40,082 bases of DNA from Anaerolineales bacterium (lineage in GTDB: Bacteria; Chloroflexota; Anaerolineae; Anaerolineales; DRKV01), in the NCBI GenBank assembly GCA_024763355.1, contig JANTFR010000004.1, positions 1 through 40,082 on the forward strand, written 5' to 3'. The notes beneath the pieces are model-generated. The model worked only from the letters and a program-made list of their open reading frames with translations. It had not been told where the DNA came from and ran no database searches. Below, piece by piece: positions 17,131 through 25,439 of this stretch (its first letter is position 1; each line of letters opens with the position of its first letter). Both the position numbers and the translations under genes were made by a program.

Positions 17131-18264
17131 ATGACCATCCTCGCCATCGACGCTACTGCCCTGCCTCCCAACCCTGTCGGGGCGGGGCAGTACATCATCC
17201 ACCTCATCCGGGCATTGCCGCAGGTCGCCGGCGATGCCCGTTTTCTCGTCTATGCCCAGCCGCATGGACGGAGCCTCATCGCCCTGCCGGAAAGTGAAAC
17301 CCTGCGCTTTGTCGTTCTCCCCCAGATGTCTCCGGCGCGCCGCCTGCTGTGGGAACAGACCGCCTTCCCGGCCATGCTGCGCCGCTCCGGAGCGGATGTC
17401 CTGCTTTCGCTGCATTACACCATGCCGTTGGTCAAGCCGCTGCCCCAGGTAGTCGTCTTCCATGACATGACCTTTTTCCTTTTCCCGCATCTGCACACCT
17501 TCAGCAAGCGTCACTTCTTTCGCTGGATGATACGCCAGAGCGCCCGCCGCGCCGACCATATCTTGACCGTATCCGAAAGCACCCGGCAGGACACCCTGCG
17601 TTTTTCGGATGCGCCGCCCGAAAAAATCACCGCCGCACCTCTGGGAGTCACCCCTGATTTCCATCCCATTGACGATGCCGCTGCCCTGGAAGGGGTACGC
17701 GCCCGCTATGCCCTGCCGCAACGCTTCGTACTTTTCGTCGGCCTGCTGGAACCTCGTAAGAACCTGCCAGCCCTGCTGCGCGCCTTCCAAAAGGTTGCCC
17801 CGGCCTGTCCCGATGTGCAACTGGTTATTGTCGGTCGCAAAGGCTGGATGTACGAACAGGCGCTACACTTGGTAACCAGCCTGGGGCTGCAGGGACGCGT
17901 GCATTTTACCGGTTACGTTACCCAGCAAGACCTGCCGGTGGTGTATAATCTGGCGGAAGTGGTGGCCTACCCCTCCCTGTACGAGGGCTTTGGATTGCCC
18001 GTCCTGGAGGCGATGGCCTGCGGCAAACCGGTGGTGACCTCCAACCGCTCGGCCATGCCTGAAATTGCCGGGCAGGCCGCCGTGTTGGTTCCCCCTGAAT
18101 CTCCCGATGCGCTGGCGCAAGCCCTGGCGCGCCTGCTGGAATCCCCCGAAGAACGTGTCCGCCTGTCCGCGGCCGCCCTGCGCCGTGCCGCGCAATTTAC
18201 CTGGCAGCGCACCGCCCGTCTCACGCTGGATGCCTGCCGCAAAGTGATGAAGGCAGAGGGGTGA
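17131..18264 (+). CDS. Glycosyltransferase, GT4 family
   Basis: A 377-residue GT-B enzyme of the RfaB/WbaZ style. N-terminal acceptor half: AIDATALPPNPVGAGQYI, VVVFHDMTFFLFP, ILTVSESTRQD. C-terminal donor half: FVLFVGLLEPRKNLPALL, VHFTGYVTQQDLPVVY, and YPSLYEGFGLPVLEAMACGKPVV with the conserved E-x7-E motif that contacts the nucleotide-sugar. Such enzymes often transfer mannose, rhamnose or similar sugars onto a growing O-chain, but the donor here is unknown. ATG 17131 is used; a TTG one codon upstream is less likely. Its gene starts four bases after the secreted-protein stop. The TGA lies at the start of the GACTACCC repeat. Confidence 0.9.
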   Translation: MTILAIDATALPPNPVGAGQYIIHLIRALPQVAGDARFLVYAQPHGRSLIALPESETLRFVVLPQMSPARRLLWEQTAFPAMLRRSGADVLLSLHYTMPLVKPLPQVVVFHDMTFFLFPHLHTFSKRHFFRWMIRQSARRADHILTVSESTRQDTLRFSDAPPEKITAAPLGVTPDFHPIDDAAALEGVRARYALPQRFVLFVGLLEPRKNLPALLRAFQKVAPACPDVQLVIVGRKGWMYEQALHLVTSLGLQGRVHFTGYVTQQDLPVVYNLAEVVAYPSLYEGFGLPVLEAMACGKPVVTSNRSAMPEIAGQAAVLVPPESPDALAQALARLLESPEERVRLSAAALRRAAQFTWQRTARLTLDACRKVMKAEG

Positions 18265-18350
18265 CTACCCGACCAACAGCCACGGAACTGCACGGAATTA
18301 CGCGGGCTGGCAGACTACGCGACCAGCCGACTACCCGACTACCTCCCCCC
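18265..18350. repeat. GACTACCC/CACGGAAC short-unit repeats
   Basis: The whole spacer between two glycosyltransferase genes consists of 7-9 base units: CACGGAACTGCACGGAATTACG near 18284-18304, and CCGACTACCCGACTACC near 18327-18343. An in-frame GTG at 18261 would translate it as a Thr/Arg-rich leader of the next protein, which is not conserved in style. A similar unit (CTACCCAAC) recurs at 24526-24558. Confidence 0.6.
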
Positions 18351-19235
18351 ATGCTCTCCATCTGCATCCTGACCCTCAACGCGCGTGACTACCTGCGGGA
18401 ATGTCTGCGCTCCATCGAAGCGCATACCCACGTCCCGCATGAAATCATTGTCGCCGATAACGGCTCCACCGATGGCGTGGCAGAAATGCTGGAACGCGAA
18501 TTCCCGCAGGTGCAGTTCCTCCCCGGCACGCACAACGAAGGCTTCACCAAACCGATGAACCGCGCCATGCGCCGGGCGCGGGGCACATACGTCGCCCTGC
18601 TCAACCCCGATACGGTCGTTCAGGAGGGCGCATTCGACGCCTTGATTGCCTTTATGGAACAGCACCCCAAAGCGGGCATCGTCGGCCCCAAAGTGCTCAA
18701 CCCCGACGGAACCCTGCAAGGCCCCTGTCGGCGCGGCGAACCGCGTCCGTGGGCGGTCGTCAGTTACTTCAGCGGCCTGTCGCGCCGCTTCCCCGACAAA
18801 CCCTTCTTCAACGGCTACCTCCTCTCCCACCTCCCCGAAGACCAAACCGCCCGCGTGGATGGCGTTTCCGGCTCGTGCATGCTCATCCGCCGGCAGGTCA
18901 TCGAACAAATTGGCTATCTGGACGAACGCTTCTTCGCCTACCAGGAGGACGCCGACTACTGCGCCCGTGCCCGCGCCGCCGGCTGGGAGGTGTATTACGT
19001 CCCCGCGGCGCGAGTCATCCATTACGGTGGACAGGGCGGCTCCGCTGTCCAGCCCTACCGCGCCCTGTTCGCCTGGCACCACTCCTACTACCTGTACTAC
19101 CGCAAACACCTGGCGCAAGATTACTTTTTCCTGCTAAACTGGGGCTACTACGCCCTGATGGCAGTGAAACTTTTCTCGGCGTTGGCTTTGAATGCGTTAC
19201 GAAGCCGTCCGCATTTCTTCTCCCCCCGGCACTGA
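18351..19235 (+). CDS. Glycosyltransferase, GT2 family
   Basis: The 294-residue GT-A enzyme begins MLSICILTLNARDYLRECL. It has IIVADNGSTDG, the LLNPDT motif in place of a strict DxD, GPCRRGEPRPWA, VSGSCMLIRRQVIEQIG and FFAYQEDADYCARARAAGW, the family core of rhamnosyltransferase-like GT2 proteins. The C-terminal helix (YFFLLNWGYYALMAVKLFSAL) is hydrophobic and may sit at the membrane. With dTDP-rhamnose made in the same locus, rhamnosyl transfer is a reasonable guess. ATG 18351 is preferred because the upstream in-frame codons are repeat DNA. A terminator follows at once. Confidence 0.9.
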   Translation: MLSICILTLNARDYLRECLRSIEAHTHVPHEIIVADNGSTDGVAEMLEREFPQVQFLPGTHNEGFTKPMNRAMRRARGTYVALLNPDTVVQEGAFDALIAFMEQHPKAGIVGPKVLNPDGTLQGPCRRGEPRPWAVVSYFSGLSRRFPDKPFFNGYLLSHLPEDQTARVDGVSGSCMLIRRQVIEQIGYLDERFFAYQEDADYCARARAAGWEVYYVPAARVIHYGGQGGSAVQPYRALFAWHHSYYLYYRKHLAQDYFFLLNWGYYALMAVKLFSALALNALRSRPHFFSPRH

Positions 19236-19263
19236 AACGCCCCGCTTTGTGCGGGGCGTTTTT
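19236..19263 (+). terminator. Rho-independent terminator between convergent genes
   Basis: A perfect 10-base stem AACGCCCCGC / GCGGGGCGTT (19236-19245 and 19251-19260) with loop TTTGT is followed by TTT, giving five T in a row. It begins at the base after the GT2 stop and ends four bases before the minus-strand GT39-like stop. On the minus strand the T-run is only three, so it should work mainly for the plus strand. Confidence 0.85.
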
Positions 19264-19266
19264 CGT

Positions 19267-21972
19267 TTACGGACATTCCAACGGCACATCGGCGCTGCGC
19301 CACAACACCGCCTGCACCTGTCCATCCGTATCCGCTCGTGCTACCAGACGCGCCTCGACGAATTCCCTTTCCCCCGGCTGGACGCAGCCCGCTACCACCA
19401 CGTCGCTCCCGTTGGGGAAGGCTGTGCGCAGCCCCTCCAGCGGCAGACGCACGACGTAATTGCGCTCCCCAACCAGAAAGAACACCAGCCGCCCGTAAGG
19501 CTGCACCGCCACCAGTGGCGCGTCGCTTAGGCGGTTGCCATCCCCCGCCTCCAGATAGCGCGGATACAGCGCCCGCCCGCTTAGCACCAGCAGGCCCTCC
19601 ACCTGCGCTTGCTCGGTCGGAGAAATGGCGGCCAGGACGGCTTGCTCCATGTGCGTCTGTACGGCAGGAGAATAGCGCCGGGGAATCAGTCGCTCTCCGA
19701 TAGGAATCGCCAGCCCCAGGAGCAATACCGCTCCCAGAGGTACAATCACCCCCCCCCGGCGCGGGGAGCGAACTCCCTTTGAGAGGCCGCCGTTCTTCGG
19801 GGAAACGGCAGCCCTCCAAAGGGAGTCCGCACCTTCTAGCCATCCCAGAGCGCGCCCGACTCCCAGGGTTAACGCGGCAATCCCTAAAGTGTAGTACAAA
19901 ATCACAATCCAGTTCACCGGCTGGATGTAGCGCCCGCCGGAGACCAGAAAGGCGGCGTTGGTTGCCAGATACGCGATGTGTACAAAAGCGGGGAGCGCTC
20001 CGGCCCAGCCCATCCGCCGCGTTGCCAGCCCTACGCCCAGCGCCACGAGCAGCAAATTGCCCGCCAGGAGAAAAGCGGCTTGTCGCGGCAAGCCTTCGAA
20101 GTACGGCCAGAAAGGCAGGCGCGCCCGGTAGCCTTCCAATTGGCAGCACTGGGCCCAAAAGAGGGTGTTTTCGCGGTACAGGCGGCGGTCGAGATGTTCC
20201 CCGGCCAGCGCGGGGTTGTCAGGCCGCTCGTTCAAATACAGGCGGATATCGCGAAGGTACAGAAATCCGTAAGAAAGCAGCGTATCCGGCAGGCGAAAAG
20301 TTGCCGGTAGCGCCAGAAAACTCTGGATTTCGCTGTTCAGGTAATGCTGGATTACCAGCATGGGCAGATTGGGCGGTTGGGAGGACGGCGGTATGGGCAG
20401 GGCAACTTTGGAGGGCGTCCCGCTTTGAGGCTGCGGCGTAGCCGTGGCTGGCGGGATTGCCTCTGGCTCCAAAGGCTCCGGTGGGGACGGGTGGAGCGAA
20501 TCCCACGCCCGGCGGATGGCGATGTACACCCGCGGGTCGGGCGAATCGAAAAAGGGTTTGCCGTAACGCGCCCAATTGCGTCCCACCCACGGAGCAGTTA
20601 CCAGCCCCGCTCCCAGCGCGAAGATGACTGCGTGCTGTGCCCATAAGCGCGGCTGTCGCCTCCATTGCAGAAGCGCAGTCAGAAGGGCGGCGATGCCTGC
20701 CGTGATGCTTTCCGGGCGCACCATCAGCAGCGCGCCCAGGGCTGCTCCGCTGTAGAGCGCCCCCTGCCAGCGCGGGGAACGTGCCCGTTGCCAGCGCACT
20801 GCCAGCACTAAAAAGGCGGCCATCAACACCGCCATCGGAAGGTCGGGCATCAACAGGCGGGCGTGTGACACGGTGAACAAATTGGCGTAGGCGATGTTGG
20901 TATACCCCTGTAAAGCCAGCAGGCCTGCCAGCAGCACACCCGCCGTTCGCCCGTGCAGAGCGCGCCCCAGGAAGTAGGCCAGGACCACGAAGGCCGCCAG
21001 TACCCATACCTGGAGATGGGTTACGGGGTCATACTCGATGCCTCTCACGAGATGGAACAGCGCCAGCGCGCCGGTATAAAGCGGACGTAAGGTGCGCGCC
21101 TGGTTCTCGGTTTGCAGCCCGTTGCCAATCAGCGCGTTTTGGGCGGTAGCATCGTAGCGCAAGGCGTCGGAGGCGGGGTAACGCTGAAAATTGGGCGCTG
21201 TGGGGGGGGTGAAGAACCACGTCGGGCGGTCGGGAGGCATCTGCCACAGGAAAACGGCCAGCAGGTACAGCCCCAGGGCGAGCGCAAAATCCGCTTGTCG
21301 GGCGGAGAGCCGCAAACCGCGGCGGGCTGCCGCGTCTGCCCCTTTCCGCAGTCCGACGGCCAGCCCCCAGGCCAGCAGGAGTTGTGTTTCCAGGAGGGGA
21401 ACTCCCATCTCATAAAAATACTCCGAGAGAGGATGCACCCCCCAACCGGTGCGGGCAACGAAGGCCCACGCGCCCAGCAGCACGCCGAAGAGCGCCGCCG
21501 TCAGGCGAAAGATGCGCTGCCGCCCCAGATGCCGAACGTCCTCCCGCGAAATGGACAGCATTAGGAGGGCGCCTTCCAGACAGGCCGCGCTTCCGTAAAA
21601 CAAAAGCGGCGCGGCGCGCAGCAGTACGGCGCGGGCGGCGGCGTCCGTCAGGTCGGGAGGAAGAATCAGCAGGTAAAGCCCGTTGAAGGCCGCCAGCATG
21701 AGCCAGAAGGCGCGTCTGCGGCGGCGCAGCGTGTTTCTCAGGTGAGTTTCCCAACGCGGCAGAAGATGCCTTTGGGCGGCGGGGAGCAATCCGGCCAGCG
21801 GCAATCCCGTCCCCATCAGCAATAACCCCAACAACACAAGCCGCGCCGCCGAAAGACCGCTCTCCGATGGGATACGCAGCAGCCAGATGAGGGCAATCAT
21901 CCCGTCCAGCGCGGTCAGCGTCAGCAGCAGGCGCAGCGTGAATTTGGGGGTAAAATGCGGCGTGTTTTTCAT
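19267..21972 (-). CDS. Multi-spanning membrane glycosyltransferase, GT39/ArnT-like
   Basis: The 901-residue protein has many hydrophobic segments over residues 10-600, for example LLLTLTALDGMIALIWLL, LVLLGLLLMGTGLPLAGLL and FALALGLYLLAVFLW. After the second third comes a luminal stretch YPASDALRYDATAQNALIGNG, which resembles the sugar-transfer loop of PMT/ArnT-type enzymes that use polyprenyl-phosphate sugars. The C terminus after the last segment is soluble. A family assignment below 'GT39-like' is not safe. ATG 21972 is chosen; it has no Shine-Dalgarno and a TATAAT only 16 bases upstream. A palindrome is inserted in frame near residues 716-734, and C/G tracts of 8 and 9 bases occur. Confidence 0.8.
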   Translation of the reverse strand: MKNTPHFTPKFTLRLLLTLTALDGMIALIWLLRIPSESGLSAARLVLLGLLLMGTGLPLAGLLPAAQRHLLPRWETHLRNTLRRRRRAFWLMLAAFNGLYLLILPPDLTDAAARAVLLRAAPLLFYGSAACLEGALLMLSISREDVRHLGRQRIFRLTAALFGVLLGAWAFVARTGWGVHPLSEYFYEMGVPLLETQLLLAWGLAVGLRKGADAAARRGLRLSARQADFALALGLYLLAVFLWQMPPDRPTWFFTPPTAPNFQRYPASDALRYDATAQNALIGNGLQTENQARTLRPLYTGALALFHLVRGIEYDPVTHLQVWVLAAFVVLAYFLGRALHGRTAGVLLAGLLALQGYTNIAYANLFTVSHARLLMPDLPMAVLMAAFLVLAVRWQRARSPRWQGALYSGAALGALLMVRPESITAGIAALLTALLQWRRQPRLWAQHAVIFALGAGLVTAPWVGRNWARYGKPFFDSPDPRVYIAIRRAWDSLHPSPPEPLEPEAIPPATATPQPQSGTPSKVALPIPPSSQPPNLPMLVIQHYLNSEIQSFLALPATFRLPDTLLSYGFLYLRDIRLYLNERPDNPALAGEHLDRRLYRENTLFWAQCCQLEGYRARLPFWPYFEGLPRQAAFLLAGNLLLVALGVGLATRRMGWAGALPAFVHIAYLATNAAFLVSGGRYIQPVNWIVILYYTLGIAALTLGVGRALGWLEGADSLWRAAVSPKNGGLSKGVRSPRRGGVIVPLGAVLLLGLAIPIGERLIPRRYSPAVQTHMEQAVLAAISPTEQAQVEGLLVLSGRALYPRYLEAGDGNRLSDAPLVAVQPYGRLVFFLVGERNYVVRLPLEGLRTAFPNGSDVVVAGCVQPGEREFVEARLVARADTDGQVQAVLWRSADVPLECP
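19772..19826. repeat. Palindromic element inserted in frame in a gene
   Basis: Two 23-base arms (19772-19794 and 19804-19826) enclose a 9-base loop. By eye 19 of 23 positions pair, and the four exceptions are transitions that could form G-U pairs in RNA. The arms begin ACTCCCTTTG and end CAAAGGGAGT. It adds a charged stretch (SLWRAAVSPKNGG on the minus strand) next to a hydrophobic segment of the GT39-like protein without breaking the frame. The right arm resembles 12494-12519 in another glycosyltransferase gene. Confidence 0.7.
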
Positions 21973-21988
21973 GATGTTTGCGCGTGGT

Positions 21989-21994
21989 ATTATA
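21989..21994 (-). promoter_or_regulatory. Minus-strand -10 box close to a start codon
   Basis: TATAAT on the minus strand lies 16 bases before the ATG of the GT39-like gene, so the transcript leader would be only about ten bases. No good -35 is visible; the upstream DNA is made of GTGCGAAAGTACGAAAGTGC-like repeats. On the plus strand the same site reads ATTATA and may also serve the divergent Wzz-like gene. Confidence 0.35.
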
Positions 21995-22035
21995 CCCTCG
22001 CACTCTGCACTTTCGTACTTTCGCACATTCTCGTC

Positions 22036-23088
22036 ATGTGGAACCTCCGCCAATTCCTCCTCCGCTACGCTTCCCGCTGGCCGTGGATGGCCGCCCTGAT
22101 GCTCTTGGGTGCGGTCATCGGCTGGGGGGGGGCGCGCCTGGCTTCTCCGCAGTATCGCGCCTCCGCCGAACTCTACGTCGGCCTGCACGCCTACCGCGCC
22201 CCGCAGGAGCAGAACCGCAATCCATCCTCCTACTATGATTTCCGCAATCTGGATGATTTCAAGAACTGGCAACTGGAGCAATTGAACCAGTTTGTGCGCC
22301 ACGACGAAATCGTGGCCGAGACGCTGGCACGTTTACAGGCCGAGGATGAATCCTGGCAGCAGGTTACGTCCGCCGATTTGCAGGCCATGCTCACCCCCCA
22401 GTGGCGCACGGTAGGTAAGTGGCGCTTGACCGCCACCGCGCCGGCGGCGCGCATGGCGGAAGAAGCCGCCGAAACCTGGCGCGCCGTTGCCCTGGATGCG
22501 CTGGATGCCGCCATGCAGTCCGCTGCCGAGGTGATGCGCCTGGATATGGCAATGCAGGCTACTGCCACCGCCCAGGCGGATTTGGCGCGCCGTACTGCCC
22601 TGCTGGAGAACGCTCGCGCCGCGCTGGAGAGTTGGCGCGCCGAAGCACAATCGCTGCCACCCGATGCTCCTCTCCCTCCCGAGGAACGTTGGCGCTTGCA
22701 GGCCCTGGCGGCGCAGGCCAGCGGTTTCACCCCTGCCTGGGAATCGCTGCTGAGAGATTTCCCACCCCCCGATGCGCCCCGCAGCGCAGTCCTGGCCTGG
22801 AGCGGGCGGGCGCTGGCCGCCGTGGAAGCGGAGCAATCCGCCATCCCTTCCCTGCAACAGGAGACACAGGCGCGTCTCGACGACCTGCTGGCGCAGTACG
22901 AAGCCGCCAACGCCGCTTCCTACGGCCTTTCGCTCAATCTCTCCCTGGACGGAATTTCCACCGTGCCGGTGCGGGCGCAAGCGGTACGCTCCACGGGGGC
23001 GTGGGCTTTGACGGGGGCTATCCTGGGGATGCTGGCGAGTATCCTCTTGTGGCTCGCGGCCCTGGGCGCGGAGGCTCCCGATGCGTGA
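22036..23088 (+). CDS. Wzz-like polysaccharide chain-length/co-polymerase protein
   Basis: The 350-residue protein has the typical layout of polysaccharide co-polymerases: an N-terminal membrane segment (about 14-34, WPWMAALMLLGAVIGWGGAR) followed by SPQYRASAELYV, a long Ala/Glu-rich helical extracytoplasmic region (about 85-310, with ARRTALLENARAALESW), and a C-terminal membrane segment (ALTGAILGMLASILLWLAAL). No cytoplasmic kinase domain is present. It probably sets the chain length of polymer made with the next gene, which it overlaps by eight bases. A G9 tract at 22124-22132 (codons 30-33) could slip. ATG 22036 is chosen; upstream codons derive from repeats. Confidence 0.78.
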   Translation: MWNLRQFLLRYASRWPWMAALMLLGAVIGWGGARLASPQYRASAELYVGLHAYRAPQEQNRNPSSYYDFRNLDDFKNWQLEQLNQFVRHDEIVAETLARLQAEDESWQQVTSADLQAMLTPQWRTVGKWRLTATAPAARMAEEAAETWRAVALDALDAAMQSAAEVMRLDMAMQATATAQADLARRTALLENARAALESWRAEAQSLPPDAPLPPEERWRLQALAAQASGFTPAWESLLRDFPPPDAPRSAVLAWSGRALAAVEAEQSAIPSLQQETQARLDDLLAQYEAANAASYGLSLNLSLDGISTVPVRAQAVRSTGAWALTGAILGMLASILLWLAALGAEAPDA

Positions 23089-24559
23089 GCGCCTGGGCGA
23101 AATCCTGTGGGCTGCCCTGCTGATTTCCCTGCCGGTGACCAGTTTCCCTTTCTTCCCCGGTGGGGTGGGAGGGGCGACGCTGGTGCGCCCCCTGGCGGTC
23201 TATCCCCTGCTTCTCCTTCTTCCCATCGTCATCCTGCCGCGCTTGTGGAAAGCCTCCCTGCCGCGTCCTGCTCAGCCCTTATTGGCTTTCGCGGTAGTTG
23301 CCACGGGGAGCACCCTGCTGGCGCTTGTCTCCCTCCAGGCAGGGGTACGCGGTGTGAGCGTCCAGGCCCGCGCCCTCCGCTCTCTGGCGACCCTGGGATT
23401 GGGGCTGGCGTTGTACTTCACCGTGGTCCTCTATCTGCGGGATGAGGCCGCTTTGCGCCGCTCCCTGCGCTGGCTGTACCTCGGCATGGCGCTGACGTTG
23501 GCCTGGGGGAGTTTGCAGGCCGTCTACATTTTGCATTTCAATCAGGACTATTTTGACCTGCTCGGCAAAATCCAGCGCTTTATTTCCACCCGCCCGCTGT
23601 TCGAGCGGCGCGTCTCCGGGATGACTTTTGAGCCGAACTGGTTCGCCGAGCAAATCGTCTTCCTGTGGATGCCGTGGCTGCTTGCTGCTGCCCTCACCCG
23701 GCGGAGCGCCTTCCGCTGGCGCTGGGGCGGCCTGATGGTGGAGCATCTTTTGATTGTTTGGGGCGCGGCGGTGACGCTTTTTACCTTTTCCCGCCTGGGA
23801 TTGGCTGCGCTAGGGGGATTGGCGGTACTTGCCGCGGGGATGGCAATCCCCTGGGGGAAGGCGCGCCGCCTGAAAGGGCGGAGGCTTCTCCTATGGGGAA
23901 CAGGCGTTTTTTTGAGCGGCGCGCTGGCCCTGGGGCTGGTCTTCACGTTGGGGCAGCGCAATCAGTATTTTTCCCGTTTGTGGCGTTACTGGACGAACCC
24001 TGAAGAGCGCGGCGGGCAGTCTTATCTGGAGTTCATCGCTTTCGGCCAGCGCATGACCTACTGGGAGACGGCCTACCGCATGTACGCCGACGCGCCCTGG
24101 CTGGGAGTTGGGCTGGGGAATTACGCTTTCCACTTTGGGGAGTACCTGCCTTACCGCTCGTGGCATCGCCAGCCGGAGATTGTGCGCCAATTGACGCCTT
24201 TGGAGGGCAATATCCGTCTGATTACCCCCAAGAATCTCTATCTGCGCTTGCTGGCCGAGACCGGCTTGCTGGGGACGACTTTCTTTGCTGTGTTCGTGCT
24301 GCTGCTGGCGCGACAGGCCGTACATCTGCGGAGCATCGGCGGAGAGGCGCGCTTCTGGGGCACAGGCGGGTTGTTGGGGCTGGCAGTCTTCGCATTTGCT
24401 TCGCTGTCTTACGATTCGCTGGCGCTGCCGAATATGTGGGTGCTCTTCGGGCTGCTGAGCGCGGAAAGTTTGCAAGTGGGGAAAGTGGGCAAGAGGATGG
24501 TGCGGCGTGCGACGACGAACGGCCTGACTACCCAATCACCAAACTACCCAACTAACTAA
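23081..24559 (+). CDS. O-antigen ligase/polymerase family membrane protein
   Basis: The 492-residue protein has ten or more hydrophobic segments and the large extracytoplasmic loop of the Wzy/WaaL family. The loop holds TYWETAYRMYADAPWLGVGLGNYAF and later LITPKNLYLRLLAETGLLG, the classic motif pair of the Wzy_C region (about residues 325-400). It would polymerise or attach undecaprenol-linked glycan units on the outer face of the membrane. Together with the Wzz-like protein this is half of a Wzy-dependent system, yet no Wzx flippase is seen. About 30 C-terminal residues (from LQVGKVGKRM on) are encoded by AAGTGGG and CTACCC repeats. Confidence 0.85.
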   Translation: MRERLGEILWAALLISLPVTSFPFFPGGVGGATLVRPLAVYPLLLLLPIVILPRLWKASLPRPAQPLLAFAVVATGSTLLALVSLQAGVRGVSVQARALRSLATLGLGLALYFTVVLYLRDEAALRRSLRWLYLGMALTLAWGSLQAVYILHFNQDYFDLLGKIQRFISTRPLFERRVSGMTFEPNWFAEQIVFLWMPWLLAAALTRRSAFRWRWGGLMVEHLLIVWGAAVTLFTFSRLGLAALGGLAVLAAGMAIPWGKARRLKGRRLLLWGTGVFLSGALALGLVFTLGQRNQYFSRLWRYWTNPEERGGQSYLEFIAFGQRMTYWETAYRMYADAPWLGVGLGNYAFHFGEYLPYRSWHRQPEIVRQLTPLEGNIRLITPKNLYLRLLAETGLLGTTFFAVFVLLLARQAVHLRSIGGEARFWGTGGLLGLAVFAFASLSYDSLALPNMWVLFGLLSAESLQVGKVGKRMVRRATTNGLTTQSPNYPTN

Positions 24560-24560
24560 C
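24464..24560. repeat. Short-unit repeats over the 3' end of the ligase gene
   Basis: Three unit types run together: AAGTTTGCAAGTGGGGAAAG (24466-24485), GTGCGGCGTGCGACGACG (24500-24517) and CTACCC(A)AAC-like units (24526-24558). All three types occur elsewhere in the window (124-258, 1938-1960, 18327-18343). They encode the last 30 or so residues of the membrane protein and its stop codon. Confidence 0.65.
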
Positions 24561-24564
24561 TTGC

Positions 24565-24726
24565 ATTGCGGATAGGCCATTTCAGTCCACCGCGCAGAGC
24601 GGAGCGACCCTGAGCCTGTCGAAGGGGAGCGCAGTCGAAGCGCAGATTCCGGCTGTTTCGACTACGATTGCTGAGCAATCTCCGCTCAATGCGGGAGGCC
24701 ATGCTTTATCCGCAACTGAGATTAGG
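24565..24726. repeat. Interspersed element, copy A, left of vapBC
   Basis: The sequence starts ATTGCGGATAGGCC and ends CTTTATCCGCAACTGAG plus ATTAGG, so its ends are inverted repeats of TTGCGGATA. The interior contains GAGCGACCCTGAGCCTGTCG, a palindrome-rich motif of a kind dispersed in many bacterial genomes. A second copy in the same orientation lies at 25525-25685 and differs by scattered substitutions and a one-base gap. No protein is encoded. It follows the ligase stop and may act as a transcription end for both flanking genes. Confidence 0.75.
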
Positions 24727-24754
24727 CAAGTGGGAAAGTTTGAAAGTATCCCCC

Positions 24755-25171
24755 TCAACTATCGTCTTCGCTGTTCGCAAATACATCGAGTGCAATTGCG
24801 TCTGCGGGGAATTCTCGCAGGATTTGTTTGTCCACCGTTACCACGGGAACTCTTAACGCTCGCGCCAGAGCCACAAATTCGCAGTCATAAGCCGAACACG
24901 TGCTTTCCTTAACCAACTGCAGCACGTCCATAGACGGCACTTCGTATTCCCTTCCTTCCATCAATCTCGCGGCTTCATCCATGATGCGGACGGCATCTTC
25001 AAATGACAGGATGCCTTTCCTGATGTAGTGTGCCAGGACGTTCTGCAATTCGCTTCGCCACAATCTGGGTGCAGCCCATTCAGAATCTTTCAGCAAGGCT
25101 TGCTCAGCCTGCCCAGACCGCTCGCTGCTCAGATACAGGTATCCGATGACGTTTGTATCCACGACTATCAT
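24755..25171 (-). CDS. vapC: PIN-domain ribonuclease toxin (VapC family)
   Basis: The 138-residue protein has the four acidic residues expected for a PIN nuclease: D5 (VVDTN), E41 (WRSELQN), D96 (SAYDCEFVALA) and D114 (VTVDKQIL). VapC toxins cleave tRNA or rRNA when the antitoxin is degraded. The start codon overlaps the antitoxin stop as ATGA, the usual gene order antitoxin then toxin. The pair lies between two copies of an interspersed element, which suggests an acquired module. All catalytic residues are intact, so it should be active. Confidence 0.9.
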   Translation of the reverse strand: MIVVDTNVIGYLYLSSERSGQAEQALLKDSEWAAPRLWRSELQNVLAHYIRKGILSFEDAVRIMDEAARLMEGREYEVPSMDVLQLVKESTCSAYDCEFVALARALRVPVVTVDKQILREFPADAIALDVFANSEDDS

Positions 25172-25410
25172 GGCCGTCCTGTCGTCTTCGCGAGGTTAAA
25201 TGCCTCATCAGTGATGGGATGCTGCTTCGTTTTTTCGCGCAGTTGCCGTGCTCTGGGCAGGTAGTCTTCGGGTTGAACCCGACGGCTGCGGATTGCCCGT
25301 TCAATGCACAAGATGACTTCGCTGTTGAGGCTGCGCCGATTGATTTCTGCGTAGCGTTTCAGCTGGATGTACAGGTCTTCGGGGATGTTTTTGATAGTCA
25401 GGGTTGGCAT
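25168..25410 (-). CDS. Antitoxin with ribbon-helix-helix domain (FitA/VapB type)
   Basis: The 80-residue protein begins MPTLTIKNIPEDLYIQLKRY, a ribbon-helix-helix DNA-binding fold (residues 1-40, with INRRSLNSEVILCIERAI), and ends in a charged tail (about 45-80) that would bind and block the toxin. ATG 25410 has GAGG nine bases upstream and the correct N terminus; the longer open frame upstream is non-coding promoter DNA. It should repress its own operon through the palindrome at 25440-25454. The length and domain order fit FitA-like antitoxins. Confidence 0.88.
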   Translation of the reverse strand: MPTLTIKNIPEDLYIQLKRYAEINRRSLNSEVILCIERAIRSRRVQPEDYLPRARQLREKTKQHPITDEAFNLAKTTGRP

Positions 25411-25439
25411 GTCGCTACCTCTGAGGTGGTTCCGTTTTG

